Assembly: GCA_019722365.1 (NCBI GenBank)
Contig: JADFUC010001923.1
Span: 62,001-126,000, forward strand
Length of the DNA: 64,000 nucleotides
Reading direction: 5' to 3'
From: Lithospermum erythrorhizon
Lineage: Eukaryota; Streptophyta; Magnoliopsida; Boraginales; Boraginaceae
Shown here: in pieces, positions 11,874 to 23,777 of the stretch
How the letters are laid out: each line of letters opens with the position of its first letter
Position numbering within the stretch: the first letter of the stretch is position 1
The notes under the pieces: model-generated
Told to the model about the DNA's origin: nothing
Database searches by the model: none
Seen by the model: only the letters and a program-made list of their open reading frames with translations
Made by a program: the position numbers and the translations under genes

Positions 11874-13539
11874 TATTACAAGTTTATTTTTGATAGGATA
11901 ACTACCATTATAAAATATTTTTCGCTCAAAACAATCATTTATTTGAAATGAAGGAAATAACATTTTAATTTTTGATCTACCCAAATCTATTTAATTTTAT
12001 ACGGAGTATTATGATAACAATCGATCAAGATTAATCTTTTGGGATAACATATCATAATAGCAGTTAGCAATACTTACTATTATTTCGAACAAATGTATGA
12101 AAGTCATAATCATTTATAAACTACTTGAATTTGTTAGGGATCGTTTTTCAAAACCATTAAAGATGGCAAAAACAAAGATATAAATACTAGGTAGTTAAAC
12201 AATAATGGAGGACAGTTAACTTTCAAGAGTCAAGTTAACAGAACGATTTCACACTTACTAAGTTAACAATAGAAACAAGATATATAAAAATTAGAAAATT
12301 TCTAAACGCTCTCTAAAAAGCATGATGACTATATTCCAGGAGCGATACGTAGATTAATGTACAAAATCAATCATATTTGAGAAAACCTAAATATTTTGTC
12401 ACGGTCTAATATTGAAACTCAAAATCCCACTTCATATGAGAAATTTTCGAACAATCTTTCGCTATTAATGTGCACTTATCCGAAGAATTTAGTCTTGAAA
12501 TGTTTAAACTACCTAACTAATTAACACCTCAAAATCGATTTCAAACCTATTATATATACAAAGACTAAATTTTTAAATATTTCCTACGAAACATCCGAGA
12601 TGTTTCTAATTCCGAATTAATAAAACCAAAGTTAATGTGTTCCGAACTAGGGAAAATATTATAGATATTATTGTACAACATTTTGAGATTAAATAAATTA
12701 TAATTTATTGTTTTGAGAATATATTTCTAATAGATAGTTCTCCTTATATCAGAATTATTAAAATTCTTCGAAGCATGGTGATAATTACAAATATATATTA
12801 ACCATTGTTTAAACTTAATCTTTAGATATTTTTCTAAAGTCTCCTTATATTATATATTAAAAAATTTCAACGGTGGTAGTGAATACACAATGTCTATTAA
12901 CTGCTTAAATTAAGTTTTGTATATTTTTCAAATAATACTAATTATGAAAATATTTTATTTAAAATCAAATTTTATTAAAACTTTATTTCACACAATTTTT
13001 TTATAGCTAATAAATTAATCAATTAAAATCATCAATTATATCGTACTAATTGATACATCAAACAAATTAACAAAATAATCAACATCTGGGAACCAAAATA
13101 ACTTTCAAATATACATCAATTCTTTGTTCTTCATTCTTTGCCATTCTTTAGTGCTCTTAATCTTGTGAAAATACATAGACCAAACCTCAACGAGGGAAAA
13201 ACATCATTAATAAAATAAAATGAGGTGTATCCAATAATGTTTGTGAAGATCAGAGCCATAAAATTCACTTCAAACCCATTGAACACTAATGATCTTAGTG
13301 GTGCTCTCCGGTCAAGATTAGTTGTCGGCCACGCTGGAGTGATTCCAGCTTCCTTCAATAATTTTTTTATTCCTCTAAAGCATGTTGATCACACCATTGG
13401 TAAGGGTATTTCAAACATTTTTAAATTATGTAACACTAATTTCAAAATATTTTCTTTTTATTTTTTAATTTACTTAATCATATTGAATATTTTATATTTG
13501 TTATAAATCCATTTATACAAATATCTTTAAAGGTATATA
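11874..13539. other. AT-rich intergenic stretch, no gene
   Basis: Very AT-rich, with many homopolymer runs. Short frames at 13131-13358 (minus) and 13225-13506 (plus) overlap a slightly GC-richer piece (about 13240-13360) that I cannot assign. No splice-consistent exon or transposon motif is visible. Confidence 0.45.
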
Positions 13540-14051
13540 ACTCCACAGACCGGTTAATTCGGAATAATTCTATGATAATGACCTACTGTAAAGTTTCTCA
13601 ATGAACACGGAGCGTAGTATAAAACGCAAGCGAAAGCACTCATGGCGGCCAGAAGGCCGCCCATCAAATTTAACAACGCATCAATTCGCTGCTCCGAATG
13701 GGCCGCTATAAATGGTATCAAAGTCGAACCATCCGAAACCGTGAAAACCAAGTCCCCCATTCCCCTGCCACACTACTGCATGACTCGATTTCATGGGTCA
13801 ACGAGAACGCCGAGAAATTCGACTGCACAACATATCACCAAACGACCTTCTTTCTAAGCTTATCTCATACCTAACTTCAAAGATAAGTGCCGGCTTGACC
13901 GTAGTAATTCTCGGGATGGACGAATTCACTAGGAAGTTTCTCAGCCGAGCACGCGAAACAGACAAAACATGTTTGAAAAAGACCCGCGCATTATGAGTAC
14001 TAATCCATCAAATCTATTAATATACCGATTCTGTTCGCAAGGGGCGTTACA
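13540..14051 (-). repeat. LTR-like repeat containing a 5S-like stretch
   Basis: Read on the minus strand this starts TGTAACGCCCCTTGCGAAC (from 14051 downwards), the usual kind of start for long LTRs in plants. It contains a stretch that pairs with the internal promoter half of 5S rRNA (listed separately) and is much more GC-rich than its surroundings. The low-coordinate boundary near 13540 is approximate. I see no partner LTR or primer-binding site, so it may be a solo LTR or a TRIM-like fragment. Confidence 0.45.
13862..13955 (+). other. 5S rRNA-like segment inside a repeat
   Basis: On the plus strand the string from about 13862 follows the second half of plant 5S rRNA with many substitutions. 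A degraded box-A region (agataagtgccggctt) comes first, then gtagtaattctcgggatgg, then a box-C-like cactaggaagt and tcagccgagcacg. The 5' third of 5S is not convincing, so this is not a functional rRNA gene. LTRs with 5S-derived sequence are known in plants (Cassandra TRIMs). Here the 5S sense appears opposite to the TGTAACGCC start of the repeat, so I do not claim it is Cassandra. Confidence 0.45.
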
Positions 14052-14811
14052 TAACTTATCTTGAATTTCTAATATTTTACAATGTTTCTTAAATGTATCC
14101 ATCTATAATGTTTCCGAAACATTTCTTATTTTTAACATTCCAAAACTATATTTGAAAAAAAAAACTTTGAACCATGATTATATATACTGAGCGAACCGTG
14201 TTCATCGAGCCAAATATGGGCAATTACATGACTACCAAATGCATAACTACTAACATCCCTATACAAAGTACATAACTACCAATACTTTTATTAAAACCAG
14301 ATTGGTCAGTATTTGATTGCGAAAGTCAACATATAACTTTATCGTTATTTCACTTGAATATCAGACAACAAATATTCTAAGAATATATGATAACTACCAA
14401 AATGCATAAATTCTAATACTCCTTATACAAAATAGTAAGAGAAACCAGACCAAACACAGACTACCAACCAATCCACAACCACACGGAGGACAAAATTTCT
14501 GAAAGCGATTATCTGAAAGGACAAAACTCCAACATAACAACAACAACTTTATAACAACAATAGGGTCAAGTCAACCCGAATCAACATGCAGTATGGCATG
14601 TAACATAGACGGCTACACCTACAATGAGGAACGATCGCACAACACTCAATATGTACCCTGGGGTGATCACCTTAAGGCGATGATGTAGTTGCTGGAAACC
14701 TACTCACATCATATAGGCCCGTGCATTACGAGCCAACCACATACCCTAATCACCTCTCTAAGTATAACACAGTGGTCAAGTCAACCTCGAACCAACGGGA
14801 GGAGCATGACA
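14052..14811. other. Stretch between repeat and LINE, no gene
   Basis: Mixed composition. Part of it (about 14560-14810) may belong to the 3' region of the minus-strand LINE next to it, but no poly(T), which would mark a tail, is present. No protein motif seen. Confidence 0.35.
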
Positions 14812-17640
14812 CTAAATACGTAAGTCAAACTCACAACGAGGAAATAACAAAGAACACTCCTGACAAGACAACAAAAAGCAAGCCCGACTGCCTCGAAATT
14901 GGACGACCTCCTTCTCGTGTCTCTTCAAGATCCACTGATCGAAGCCATCAATAGTGCACATATTATGCCGAATACTAAGCCAATCTATGATCCCCTTCCA
15001 AACTACACACACATAAACGAACAGCCTAAAGAAGACGGCGTATGGACTCTCGGAGAGGATCCGCAAAACACAATTAACAACCCAGTCCAAAAATTGTAGT
15101 CCGTCTTGCCTAACCCGTCCCTGGCCAATCAAGCAACAAATGAATACGGGAGGATAAAGCCCTTCAAAATAATCGGACATCCAGCTCTAACACGAGCCCC
15201 CGAAGTTTCATAAATCAATTTAGAAAACAAACTTTCTCCTACACAACAACCCTCCAAACCCCCAACGGGCTCCCGCAAGACGAATTAGGCCAAGAATGTT
15301 GTTTCCCTTAAGGGGTACCTGTGATCTACCAACATAATCCAAGACGAGACGCCAAAGGGATTCAGCATCAAAATGCAAGATCCACAGCAAAGTAAGGCCG
15401 ACCCCAAGCCTGATGCCTCGGTGCCAACCTCCCTGGCCCCTCGAACACAAATATCCTCCCATTTAACTTTAGCTTTCTTACTCCCACCCAAAAAAAAAGG
15501 AGGTACAAAATGAGGTGATCTTTGAAACAATGGCAGGAGGAATGGGGGAAGCACGAAGACAAAAGCTCTCTACCCTTTGAATAACAGAACTAATCGCCTG
15601 CCGACCAAGACAGTGAGAGTTAAAGGTTCCACTTACGAATATAGCCAGAAAGACCATCAATCAAAGTAGAACCGAGTAATAAATGTCCTGTAGGGGTTCA
15701 AAGAAATCTTAAGATCGAACTAAAAGTACCCCTCCCGAAATCAACCCTAGCCGTGAATCATATTTCTGTCCGCGACCTCGCCTAAATAACACTGACTTAA
15801 AGGTAGCTTACTATAAGTCTAGATGACAAAAGTAAGGTTAGTGATCCGCACCTCTCCAAACATCAGATGAAAGGAGAAACCCAGCATACGTTGCTCACAA
15901 TCAGCCCGGAGAAGTACTCAATGTAGAAAGTTAAAACCCACACGAAGATCGAATACGAAGGCCGTAGAATACCACTCCATTACCCAACCAACAAAAACCT
16001 CTAGAAGTCAAGTGCCTCAAGACCGTCTCTGCTGAACTCCCAAGAAATGTTATGGATACGCCGAAGCATCCACCATAAGCATGCATCTAGTTGAAGTCCT
16101 TGTAACACAACAACCACGCATAATTTCTTTAGCTAAAAACATCAACAAAACTCCATCACGCATAAAAAACAACCCAACTCCTCGATCAATGAGGACACAA
16201 AGGAGCTGCACTATATGCTTCGCCAAAATTTTTATGATGATCCTATAAATGACATTTGTACACCCAAAAGTGCCTTAAACAAAGCCTCCCAATATTATAA
16301 AATCCCAAACAAGATCCAATTTGCCTTTTAAAAGGCAAAGAACATAACCCACCAGGTTAAATTCTGCCGTCCCCAATATCAAATAAAACCCACCTGATCT
16401 CCTCATCAGGAACTGGTGCAACTAATGTAGCTGAGTTCATTCTACCAAAGTTGACCAAAGACGCAAGCACATCCAATTCAATAAATTAGAAGATAAGTTG
16501 AAATTCATCAACTAAATAAGAAAAGTCATTCACCTGTTAGCTATCTCCCTTTGAAATAGTCTTTAGGTCACCATCCATTCGATTACTGATAGAATTCTCC
16601 GCTTGTTCTTTTGTACATAACATGGAAGAGCTTAGTGCTACGATCCCTCTATCAGATGACTAAAGAACCCGTCAGCATTTATAAGTGAATTACCTCCCTA
16701 AGCAATTCCTAATTTCAAAGTCGGAATAATGTGAGTCGCCATCTGAAATAACGTGCCTTGGCTCCTCGATTTATTAGAATCAAACACATCCTATTCGCTT
16801 CCAGTGCTTTCAACGCTGAAGTTTAGTGCAATAACATAGTGTCGAAAAGGTCCCCTCGCCTCGCCTCAAACTTAATCAACATAAAGCCAATCGGCGCTAC
16901 ACATAACTGGAAGTACGAGCACTGGTGTCGAAACCACAATCGACCAAACGGAGTCAAGAGTTCCACAGTAGTTAGCAACCCCAGTCTAGGTTCATTCACA
17001 CCTTATCGCTCGACTGCGAGTTACCGCCAGTAGGAAGGGAAAATCCACCACCCCGGTCATTTCATAAACTCTTTAAGATCACGAAGAAGGTAAGTCCACC
17101 TCGCTTGTCCTAAGAGGAGAGGAAATAATTGAAGTCCCCCAAGACAACCCAAGGTGGCATAATCATAGCACGCATTCAGTGTGTGCTCCTAAAGTTTTCT
17201 TCCTCCTACTCAACATCAGAACATCATAAAAGTAGCAAGAAACATATGTTAAGTTACTATTACGAACTAAGACGCAAGTACTACTTGTCTATACGGTAAC
17301 ATCACAGTGAACTCTGATTAGTGTTCTAGAACAAGCCTATCATATCGTTCTCAATCAAATGAAAATTAATAGAAGACTCTCACGAGGGATTTTGTTAGCA
17401 ACAAAAAAAATCCATGCGATGTAAATCAAATTTAGTTTCTAAAGACATGTACTCAAGATTAATGCCTGTCATGGTGAGCGTAGTCCGAGTTCACCGAGAC
17501 CTGACATTCCAACAAAGAATCCTAATCGAGTAACCGAAGGGATTTGCAATTTCGGGCAGCTCATGAACCTTCCCCTCATGTGAACAAATATCCATCCTTC
17601 AAGGGCCCGTGATCAAGGGGAGGTTACCAACTTCCCTTGG
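14812..17640 (-). mobile_element. L1-type LINE remnant (minus strand)
   Basis: Read from 17640 downwards, motifs of a plant L1 ORF2 appear in order. Near 17540-17430 is the endonuclease start (I-L-CWNVRG..., then SLETKFDL). Near 17165-17090 is the endonuclease core (WVVLGDFN-like, then SSPLRTSEVDLPSS). Near 16400-16150 is a reverse transcriptase FRPIS-C-NVIY-x-II-KILA motif. At 15660-15440 is the RT tail region (FFFGW...K-x-KVKWEDIC). Below 15240 follows a low-similarity tail. Several frameshifts and stops make it non-functional. About 2.8 kb remains of an element normally about 6 kb, so ORF1 is missing. Confidence 0.7.
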
Positions 17641-19540
17641 CCGCTGGAATCTTCTTGTCGAACGTCGGGGTCTCAAAGGCCTTCGAACCCCTACTCCTCA
17701 AACAAATTTTGCGCTGGAGCTCAATAAGAAATAGCAGGTCCTTTTTATTTGTCTTTTAGAAACTAAATTTAATTTACCTCGCTTTGATTTTTTTTTTTTG
17801 CTAATAATTCCCACATGGAAGTCTTCTTACTTACATTCATTTGATTGAGAATGAGATGATAGGTTTGTTCTACGCCACTGTCCTGGGTCACCTATGACGT
17901 TTTAGCGGCAGTACTTGCACCTTCAAGTTCATTGCAGTCAATTCAACAAATATTTCTGCTACTTTGAATATCCTATTTGGTCGTTGTTAAGAGTGGTGAG
18001 AGAACTTTGGGAGCACCTTACTCGGTCACAGCATTACTGGCCACCTTGGGTTGCCTTGGAGGATTCAATTGTTTCCTCTCCCCTTAGGACAAGCGAGGTG
18101 GACTACCGTTTACCTTCTTCGTGATCTTAAAGAGTTTATAGTGGTCTCGGATTGATGGATGCTCCCGAGACGGGTTCCTTTTATATTTGTACCAATGGCA
18201 CCATTTGGTCCAAGCTTGATCGTGTCTTGATGAACCCCGTGTGGAGTGATTTGGGGTTGGTTTGTATTGTTGAACCCTGCCAATTTCTGCAGCTGGCTCA
18301 CTTGTTAAGTCTGCACTTTCAAGTTCTTTAATATGTAGCTCACGCATCCTTGGTTTTCTTCTATACTTGATTCGGTTTGGGGGATGGACAGCTGGGGACC
18401 GCTTCAACATATGTTTGCGCTAAACTATGGCCATGAGGTTTTCAAGGTCGAATCGGCTATACAAATGACGACCTGTGCTTGATCCAATGCCTTTCAAGGA
18501 AGAGGATAGGATGCTTGTGGAGCAGGGAGGATTTTCATAAGTGCTAAGTAGAGTTTTAGCGTAAAACTAAGTGTAATCATCTCAGCGGAATGATCATAAC
18601 ACTCAATACTTCAATAATATTGTAAAAACAGCAGATAGCCTCATCAGTTTACCTACTTAAGTTAGTACAAAGACTACTTCAAAAGAGGAGGTGGCTAACC
18701 TGCTAGTTGACTTCTTTATCGAGTCACGGACCTTCGTTACCCTTTTATCCCTCCTGTTGGCGTCTCATGGCCGGTCACTTGCTGGACGGACTCTCAGGCT
18801 ACATTAGTTACACCAGTTTCGATAAGCGAGATCAAAGCGAGAAAGCTAAAGTTAAACGGGAAGATGGTGCCCGGCGATCTACTTGGGTCTGGCCTCAAGA
18901 CATCTAGACTGGGAATTCGCCTTTCTGCTAATTTGATCGTTGAGTTTCAGATTCCTCACGGTGAATCCATCTCACCAAATAAGATTCATGGAATTTACTT
19001 AAGGGCGTCTTTATCTAGAATTATGTTGTTCGTCCTAGGGATTCCTTGTTGATCGCAAGTTGCACTCAGTGGATGTAATAATCGTTGTTTACGGTGGTCG
19101 CTAAGGTCGTCGAGGCTCTGGTATTGCCTGTTTAGGAAAGCCTGGCTTTAGGGATTGGCTTATGAAAACTGAGCGCCTGGTGTTAAAAGACTCGATGTTA
19201 GTTATTTGGAAGGGCTTTATCCCACCTAAATATTCTTTTGTTGTTTGGTTGGCTTACATGGACAGGTTAGTTGTGAAGACCATGCTCCAATTTTTAGCCA
19301 TCGATGATGTTAATTGTATTTTTTGTCCTCCCACGTTCGCATATCATCTCTTCTTTAATGTCCCACGCAGCGCTTGGAAGCGGGGATCAACGATTGGCTT
19401 CGTATTCGGGCGATATGCGTATTATTGATAGTCTGACCAAGTGGATACCGGGCGAGTTACGTGGTGAAAGTCGCCCAATCTCCAAGGCGACAGTTTGCTT
19501 TCCCATGTAATCAGATATATATTCGTTAATTCTAATGCTC
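17641..19540 (+). mobile_element. L1-type LINE remnant (plus strand, head to head with previous)
   Basis: This is a second copy of the same LINE family in opposite orientation. The endonuclease start is near 17645-17790 (SWN...GLKG, then LLETKFNLP). PPWVALED and SSPLRTSEVD lie at 18035-18105, and IWSKLDRVLMNPVWSDLGL at about 18205-18260, typical of the L1 endonuclease. A fragment matching KAKVK-x-EDGARR lies near 18845-18880. The zf-RVT domain is at 19195-19400 (IWKGFIPPKYSFVVWLA..., then NCIFCPP..., F-x-LFF-x-VP). The central reverse transcriptase appears deleted. Nucleotide identity with the minus copy is plain at 17100-17170 versus 18030-18110. Confidence 0.7.
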
Positions 19541-19744
19541 GCGCGCCCATGATCACGGCGGTATTTACCTGACTTATCACTAAGGCGAAACTAGCTAAGA
19601 CATTCAAGTGTCGCTGCAGATCATTCCTCATCAGAGGTTCGAGCATAGAACACTCTGATTGTACTTCAGAAGAACTTTCAAGTAGTATAACCCGATTTAA
19701 AAACAAATCTAATGGCTTTGTATTTGACGTAAAATCTATATCGA

Positions 19745-20430
19745 GTAACCACTCATTGTTTCAAAACCGGCGACTGTGGACGTTTGTTGATGATCATAAA
19801 TTCTAGGAGAATTATTGAAGATCTAGGTGTTTGATAAGACCTGGCAACAAGATTAGCACTCATCTCAGCCTCGATTTTTTGATTCACTTGAGCTTCATGA
19901 TTCAACAAAACATTGATTAACTTTTCCAAGGAGATATCAAAACCCCTAGCATAAATAGAGGTAGCCAAAGACTTAATAATCAACACGTAACCCTAATAGA
20001 ATGCGACTAACCTCGAATCCGAGATAGGTAATGGGAGAAATAGCTTAGATTCTCTAAAATGGTAACGCTTTGGAATTACCCCTCCCATTCTCCATTTGAA
20101 AAATGATAAACCAAGTTGAGTTTGGGTTGCATGCATACACTTAAAAGTATCCCAAACTTGGGAAGAAGTAGTGCAATTGATCACCCTAGCCAATATTGGC
20201 TCAGTAAGTGTTGAGAGAATCCAACTTGAAAGCAATTGATCTTGGCAAATCCAAAGTAGATATCTTCTGACAATACGCAGATTGTTGGGAGAACAACATA
20301 CCCAATCGGGTGGAGGTCACAAGATTGAGGGAGCTTCAACTGCTAACCAAGATGTATCGTCTGTGTTGCTGAGAGAATCCAACTCGAAAGCAATTTTAAG
20401 TAGCTTCTAACGAAAAACGCCTTTGTTAAC
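19745..20430 (-). mobile_element. Copia gag fragment (minus strand)
   Basis: Two minus frames (20235-19993 and 19986-19753) read as consecutive parts of a Copia gag of the retrotran_gag_2/UBN2 type. The first has LSSWILSTLTEPILARV, then SSQVWDT-x-K-x-MHATQTQLGLSFFKWR. After a short gap the second has SIYARGFDISLEKLINVLLNHEA, which is the usual end of that domain. The intervening part (L-x-TLKKG...ISD-x-L) is mostly lost. A direct duplicate of a short piece (gagagaatccaact) occurs near 20214 and 20370. No RT or LTR is attached. Confidence 0.7.
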
Positions 20431-20804
20431 TAGTGTGAGCTTACCCGAACCGGTGCTTATTCTAAGTAAAGCGGAATTGCAAGTAAAAGAGTACAGTTTT
20501 AAGTAGCTTCTATCGAGAAAAATTAGATAATTAAAGGATAGATGATGTTTTTAGCCTATATATTTTTTTTCTCAATGTACCTCGTCCCACCTTTAGGGAA
20601 ATAATTTTCACACATGACATCCTAATGACTATAAAATGAACATGCCGATCCTAATTTCCATGTAAAATGAGTAATATGAATTAGAGAATGAAAATTAAAT
20701 ATAAATTTCTCACCACAACGAGGGAAACAACTGCATGTATCTCCATCTTGCTGCTGCCCATAATGTGGTCTCAGCTTTCCAAATGCGGAAAGACTCAATT
20801 CTGT

Positions 20805-20873
20805 TCAAACATGACTATCAACTTTAAATGTGCACTTTGAAGCCCTCATGGAAACATAATCTTGTGATTGTTC
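20805..20873 (-). CDS. TAD1: Candidate last TAD1 exon
   Basis: 69 nt from a ttctgcag acceptor to a TGA at 20807-20805, reading EQSQDYVSMRASKCTFKVDS plus two residues. The MRAS-x-x-FK part resembles the C-terminal end of the family (tyrosine, then M-R-A-S, then F-K). The match is short, and the exon between this one and exon 6 has not been found. Confidence 0.35.
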   Translation of the reverse strand, partial: EQSQDYVSMRASKCTFKVDSHV

Positions 20874-21189
20874 CTGCAGAAGAGAAATTACTAAGTGTAC
20901 TTCATCTTTATTAACTAGTATCATGGAAGAAATGCAGACGGATAACTAAAGCATGTGATCGAAAGTTAGCACTCAAGACGACAACCTTCAATCAATTGAC
21001 TACACGTAAAAATACCTTACTCAAGATAAGAAAGATCCCCAATCAAGCGGCCATTCAAAAAATCAGTTTGAAGAATAAAATAGTTGTAGCAATCAAGCCT
21101 CGCAAAGTTCAATAGGAAGGATGAATTATTCCAATTATCAAAAGATGTTGAATAGGATATCATGGGGAAAATGGTTTAAATGTGTTTGC

Positions 21190-21316
21190 TCCATCCTAAG
21201 AATGACTCATGTAAGCCAAATTTGTTCCCAGCATATTGAGTACCTCTAGAGAGTCAGTACTGAATGTCGGAATGATGAAACTCTTTAGGCGGTACAGGTG
21301 CAATCCAAAAATGTGG
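21190..21316 (-). pseudogene. TAD1: TAD1 exon 6 with stop and frameshifts
   Basis: After a tttgcag acceptor the frame reads PHFWIAPVPPKEFHHSDIQY and then a TGA. Further on, in another frame, a YSICW-like block and then NKFGLHES are visible, with an extra G between them. The family has TCGYSLCWNKSGLHE here. At least two indels are needed to reconcile the frames. The right limit and donor are not clear. Confidence 0.6.
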
Positions 21317-21457
21317 CTGCAAATTAACATGACCCAGATATTATAATTGTAATCAAATAAAAGATACATCCATAGCCTTCATTCATAAGGGAAAATATGA
21401 ACTCAAGCAACAAAGATTATACTCAAAGGGAGAACCCAGCTGTAAAGGAGTTAGAAC

Positions 21458-21622
21458 CTTATTCACCCGAAAAGGATGTTTTAACGTGTTTGATAATTGA
21501 GGATCCGGGCTTCATATAGAGTTTTTCCAATGCGGCAACGTCATACTCAGACGACAAAGAGGGCAGTCCGACAGTTATAGTAGATATGTACACAGGTTCC
21601 AGAAAATAAGAAAGTAAAGCCC
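21458..21622 (-). pseudogene. TAD1: TAD1 exon 5 with one-base frameshift
   Basis: 165 nt between a ctacag acceptor and an aataag/gttcta donor. Encodes GALLSYFLEPVYISTITVG and on to KHVKTSF. One extra base in the A run at 21470-21473 (T run on the coding strand) then diverts the frame to a stop at 21459. Without that base the exon reads TSFRVNK and joins exon 6 (PHFWIAPVPPKEF) exactly in phase, matching the family. Confidence 0.75.
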
Positions 21623-21739
21623 CTGTAGTAATCCATTTGTGTATTAGCGTTAAGTAATCATTCAATGTCAAGACTCAAAAGATATAATTGCAATATGTGA
21701 ATTTCAAATTAATCATCAAGGCTGGTTATTTGTTTTGAA

Positions 21740-21865
21740 TCAAAATGAACATATTAATAGTAAAAAGTAGAGTTTAAAATACCTAACTGTTGTTCAAAAT
21801 GGTAAAAGCCAACTCATCAAAATTCAAAAATGGACGATATTTTAGGGGCGGAGGGAGTATTTCAA
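21740..21865. repeat. MITE end fragment in TAD1 intron 4
   Basis: Near 21825-21860 lies atattttaggggcggaggga followed by gta, a typical CTCCCTCCG...-type terminal repeat read in reverse. The partner end is not found, so this is a truncated copy. Confidence 0.35.
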
Positions 21866-22128
21866 AAGACTGTGGAATAGACACAAAAGAGATGGCAGGA
21901 ACAATTTTTCGCTAGAGCTAGTCGCATTGTCTCATGAAAAATATATGGAATACACATAAAAAGATGACCCAAACATTTTTCTGCTAGAGCTCGTTGTCAC
22001 ATTCTCTATTACGAAAAGACCATTACTCTTCTAATATTTATTTATCCATTAGGAGTATCCTTATTTTCACCATTATTTCATAAACAGAAATTAACTTTGT
22101 TACAGTTATTAGAATAAATTGAATGACA

Positions 22129-22355
22129 TATTCTCCCTCCATCCTAAAATATTGTCACATTTGTTTTTGTTAGTTAAACTTTAAAAACATTGAGGTCTTA
22201 ATTAACACTCATAACTTTGATTTCAATAAATATTATCACTTCCATAGTAAATTAATTGATATACTTTTCACTCAATAAAATAAAATTTGAGTTCAAAATA
22301 TAAAAGGTCAACCAACAGAAGTCCAAACGTGACAATTTTGGTGATTGAGGGAGTA
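22129..22355. mobile_element. Stowaway/mariner-like MITE in TAD1 intron 4
   Basis: About 227 bp. The left terminus ttctccctccatcctaaaat and attgtcacatttg (22131-22163) pairs with the right terminus caaacgtgacaattttggtg and attgagggagta (22324-22355) as an imperfect inverted repeat of about 30 bp. TA dinucleotides sit at both edges, in keeping with TA target duplication. No coding capacity. Lies wholly inside an intron and is unlikely to alter the protein. Confidence 0.7.
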
Positions 22356-22706
22356 TTTGATAACTTATTGAAAGATATCTCTTTACATCTGGTCATATAC
22401 ATAGAAAGCTTTACCATGCTTATCGACTTGAGACCAGATTAGCCTCAACAGTTCAAGGAAACTAGCAGAAATGACAAGCAAGGATTACTCAAATGCTACA
22501 ATGGTACTATTCCCTCCATTTCAGTCCTCATAATATCCTGAAAGACTAACTGTTACACTTGAATAAATGAAATCTTTCTTATATCTCACAAATAACCAAC
22601 AGATGAATATTTATAGATAGCACTATTATGACTTATGTCATGAAAAGTGATGAATCCTACAGATTCAGTAAAATTATTTTACAACAATGCATGAATGAAT
22701 TGATAC

Positions 22707-22808
22707 CTTGAACTCCAACAGCATTCCAACGAGCAATCTTATCAGAGCAGCTAACTGACAAGGTTGTATCTCCACGGCCTGGCTTTCTCTTGACAGTGCC
22801 AACAATTC
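22707..22808 (-). CDS. TAD1: TAD1 exon 4 (second zinc cysteine)
   Basis: 102 nt. The acceptor is attcccag and the donor ttcaag/gtatca. Encodes [20 protein letters not shown] followed by [15 protein letters not shown]. The Cys (residue 210) is the last zinc ligand. In phase with exons 3 and 5. Confidence 0.85.
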
Positions 22809-23392
22809 CTGGGAATCATTACAAAACTAAAGGCTCATTGGGACATAATATACATAACTGTTGCATGGGGAAAACTAAATAAAAAGTGAGAACGGGATAA
22901 AATTCAAAAAAAATCAAAAACTAGATTAAGAAGTGCTAATATAATAGAAAGACGTAAAGTGAAAATGAAATAGAATGACTTAAGAAACACAAGAAAAGAA
23001 GTTAGTAACTAAATCAATTTCAAGATTCCATGACGTGTAAAACATAAAGAGGACCACACAAAATTAAAAAAAGAAATTTAGCAACTGTTTTCTCTTTCTT
23101 ATTGAATAATTGCCATTGTCTAACCCAGGTTCGATCCTAGGTACACAACAATGCATAAACATGTATGATCAACTTCCCCTGAACAACAGAAGATTTATTC
23201 CCCCACCATGAAGAGGAAAAATAAGGAATAATGAAGAATGAACACAATGTTTTTTCTTCTGATAGTAAACTACAACGTCAAACTCCTATGTATGATCAAC
23301 AGGTTTCCTAACTAACCAGAAAAAAGCAGAATAATACAAGTGAACTATTGAAGCAACAGAAATCAAGTTTAATTAGTACAAACAATAATCAC

Positions 23393-23503
23393 CCTTAGTA
23401 TTTGCAGAAGATACTACTCCTTCGGTCATTGTGTCACTATGTATTAAGGATGGTGAAGATTCTTCTTCATCGGAGGGCTGAGGAGATGGGGATGCATCAC
23501 CAC
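23393..23503 (-). CDS. TAD1: TAD1 exon 3
   Basis: 111 nt. The acceptor is attag and the donor ctaagg/gtgatt. It completes Cys153 and continues GDASPSPQPSDEEESSPS, an acidic serine-rich linker, ending ...SSANTK plus one base of a Gly codon. Confidence 0.8.
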
Positions 23504-23592
23504 CTAATAAAGAACAAATCATATGACAATTGCACAAGAATATTGTTTTTTCACGCAGGACTGATATTATAGATGTGAAATGTATAGATTAC

Positions 23593-23777
23593 ATGGAAAC
23601 TGTGAAATGTATAGATGTAACTTCCAACCAGGTTTCATTCTATACTTCTTTTTACTAGACTTATCCATGTGCATACACAAAACCAAGTTTTTGTGACCTG
23701 GAAAATGCATGCCCCTGTTGCTATCTTCTTGATTACAGTGGGTATTTGTAATGCATTCTATCTCTGTGTAGAAGTAC
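23593..23777 (-). CDS. TAD1: TAD1 exon 2
   Basis: 185 nt. The acceptor is ctgcag at 23783-23778 and the donor ccat/gtaatc follows 23593. It joins exon 1 in phase (R-YFYTEIECI) and runs to YRMKPGWKLHLYISQFP, ending one base into the Cys153 codon. The middle (about residues 100-130) is the variable insert of the family. Confidence 0.85.

Noticed and set aside
13862..13955. Functional 5S rRNA gene
   Set aside because: The 5' third is missing and the internal promoter boxes are degraded. Only a 5S-like relic is supported.
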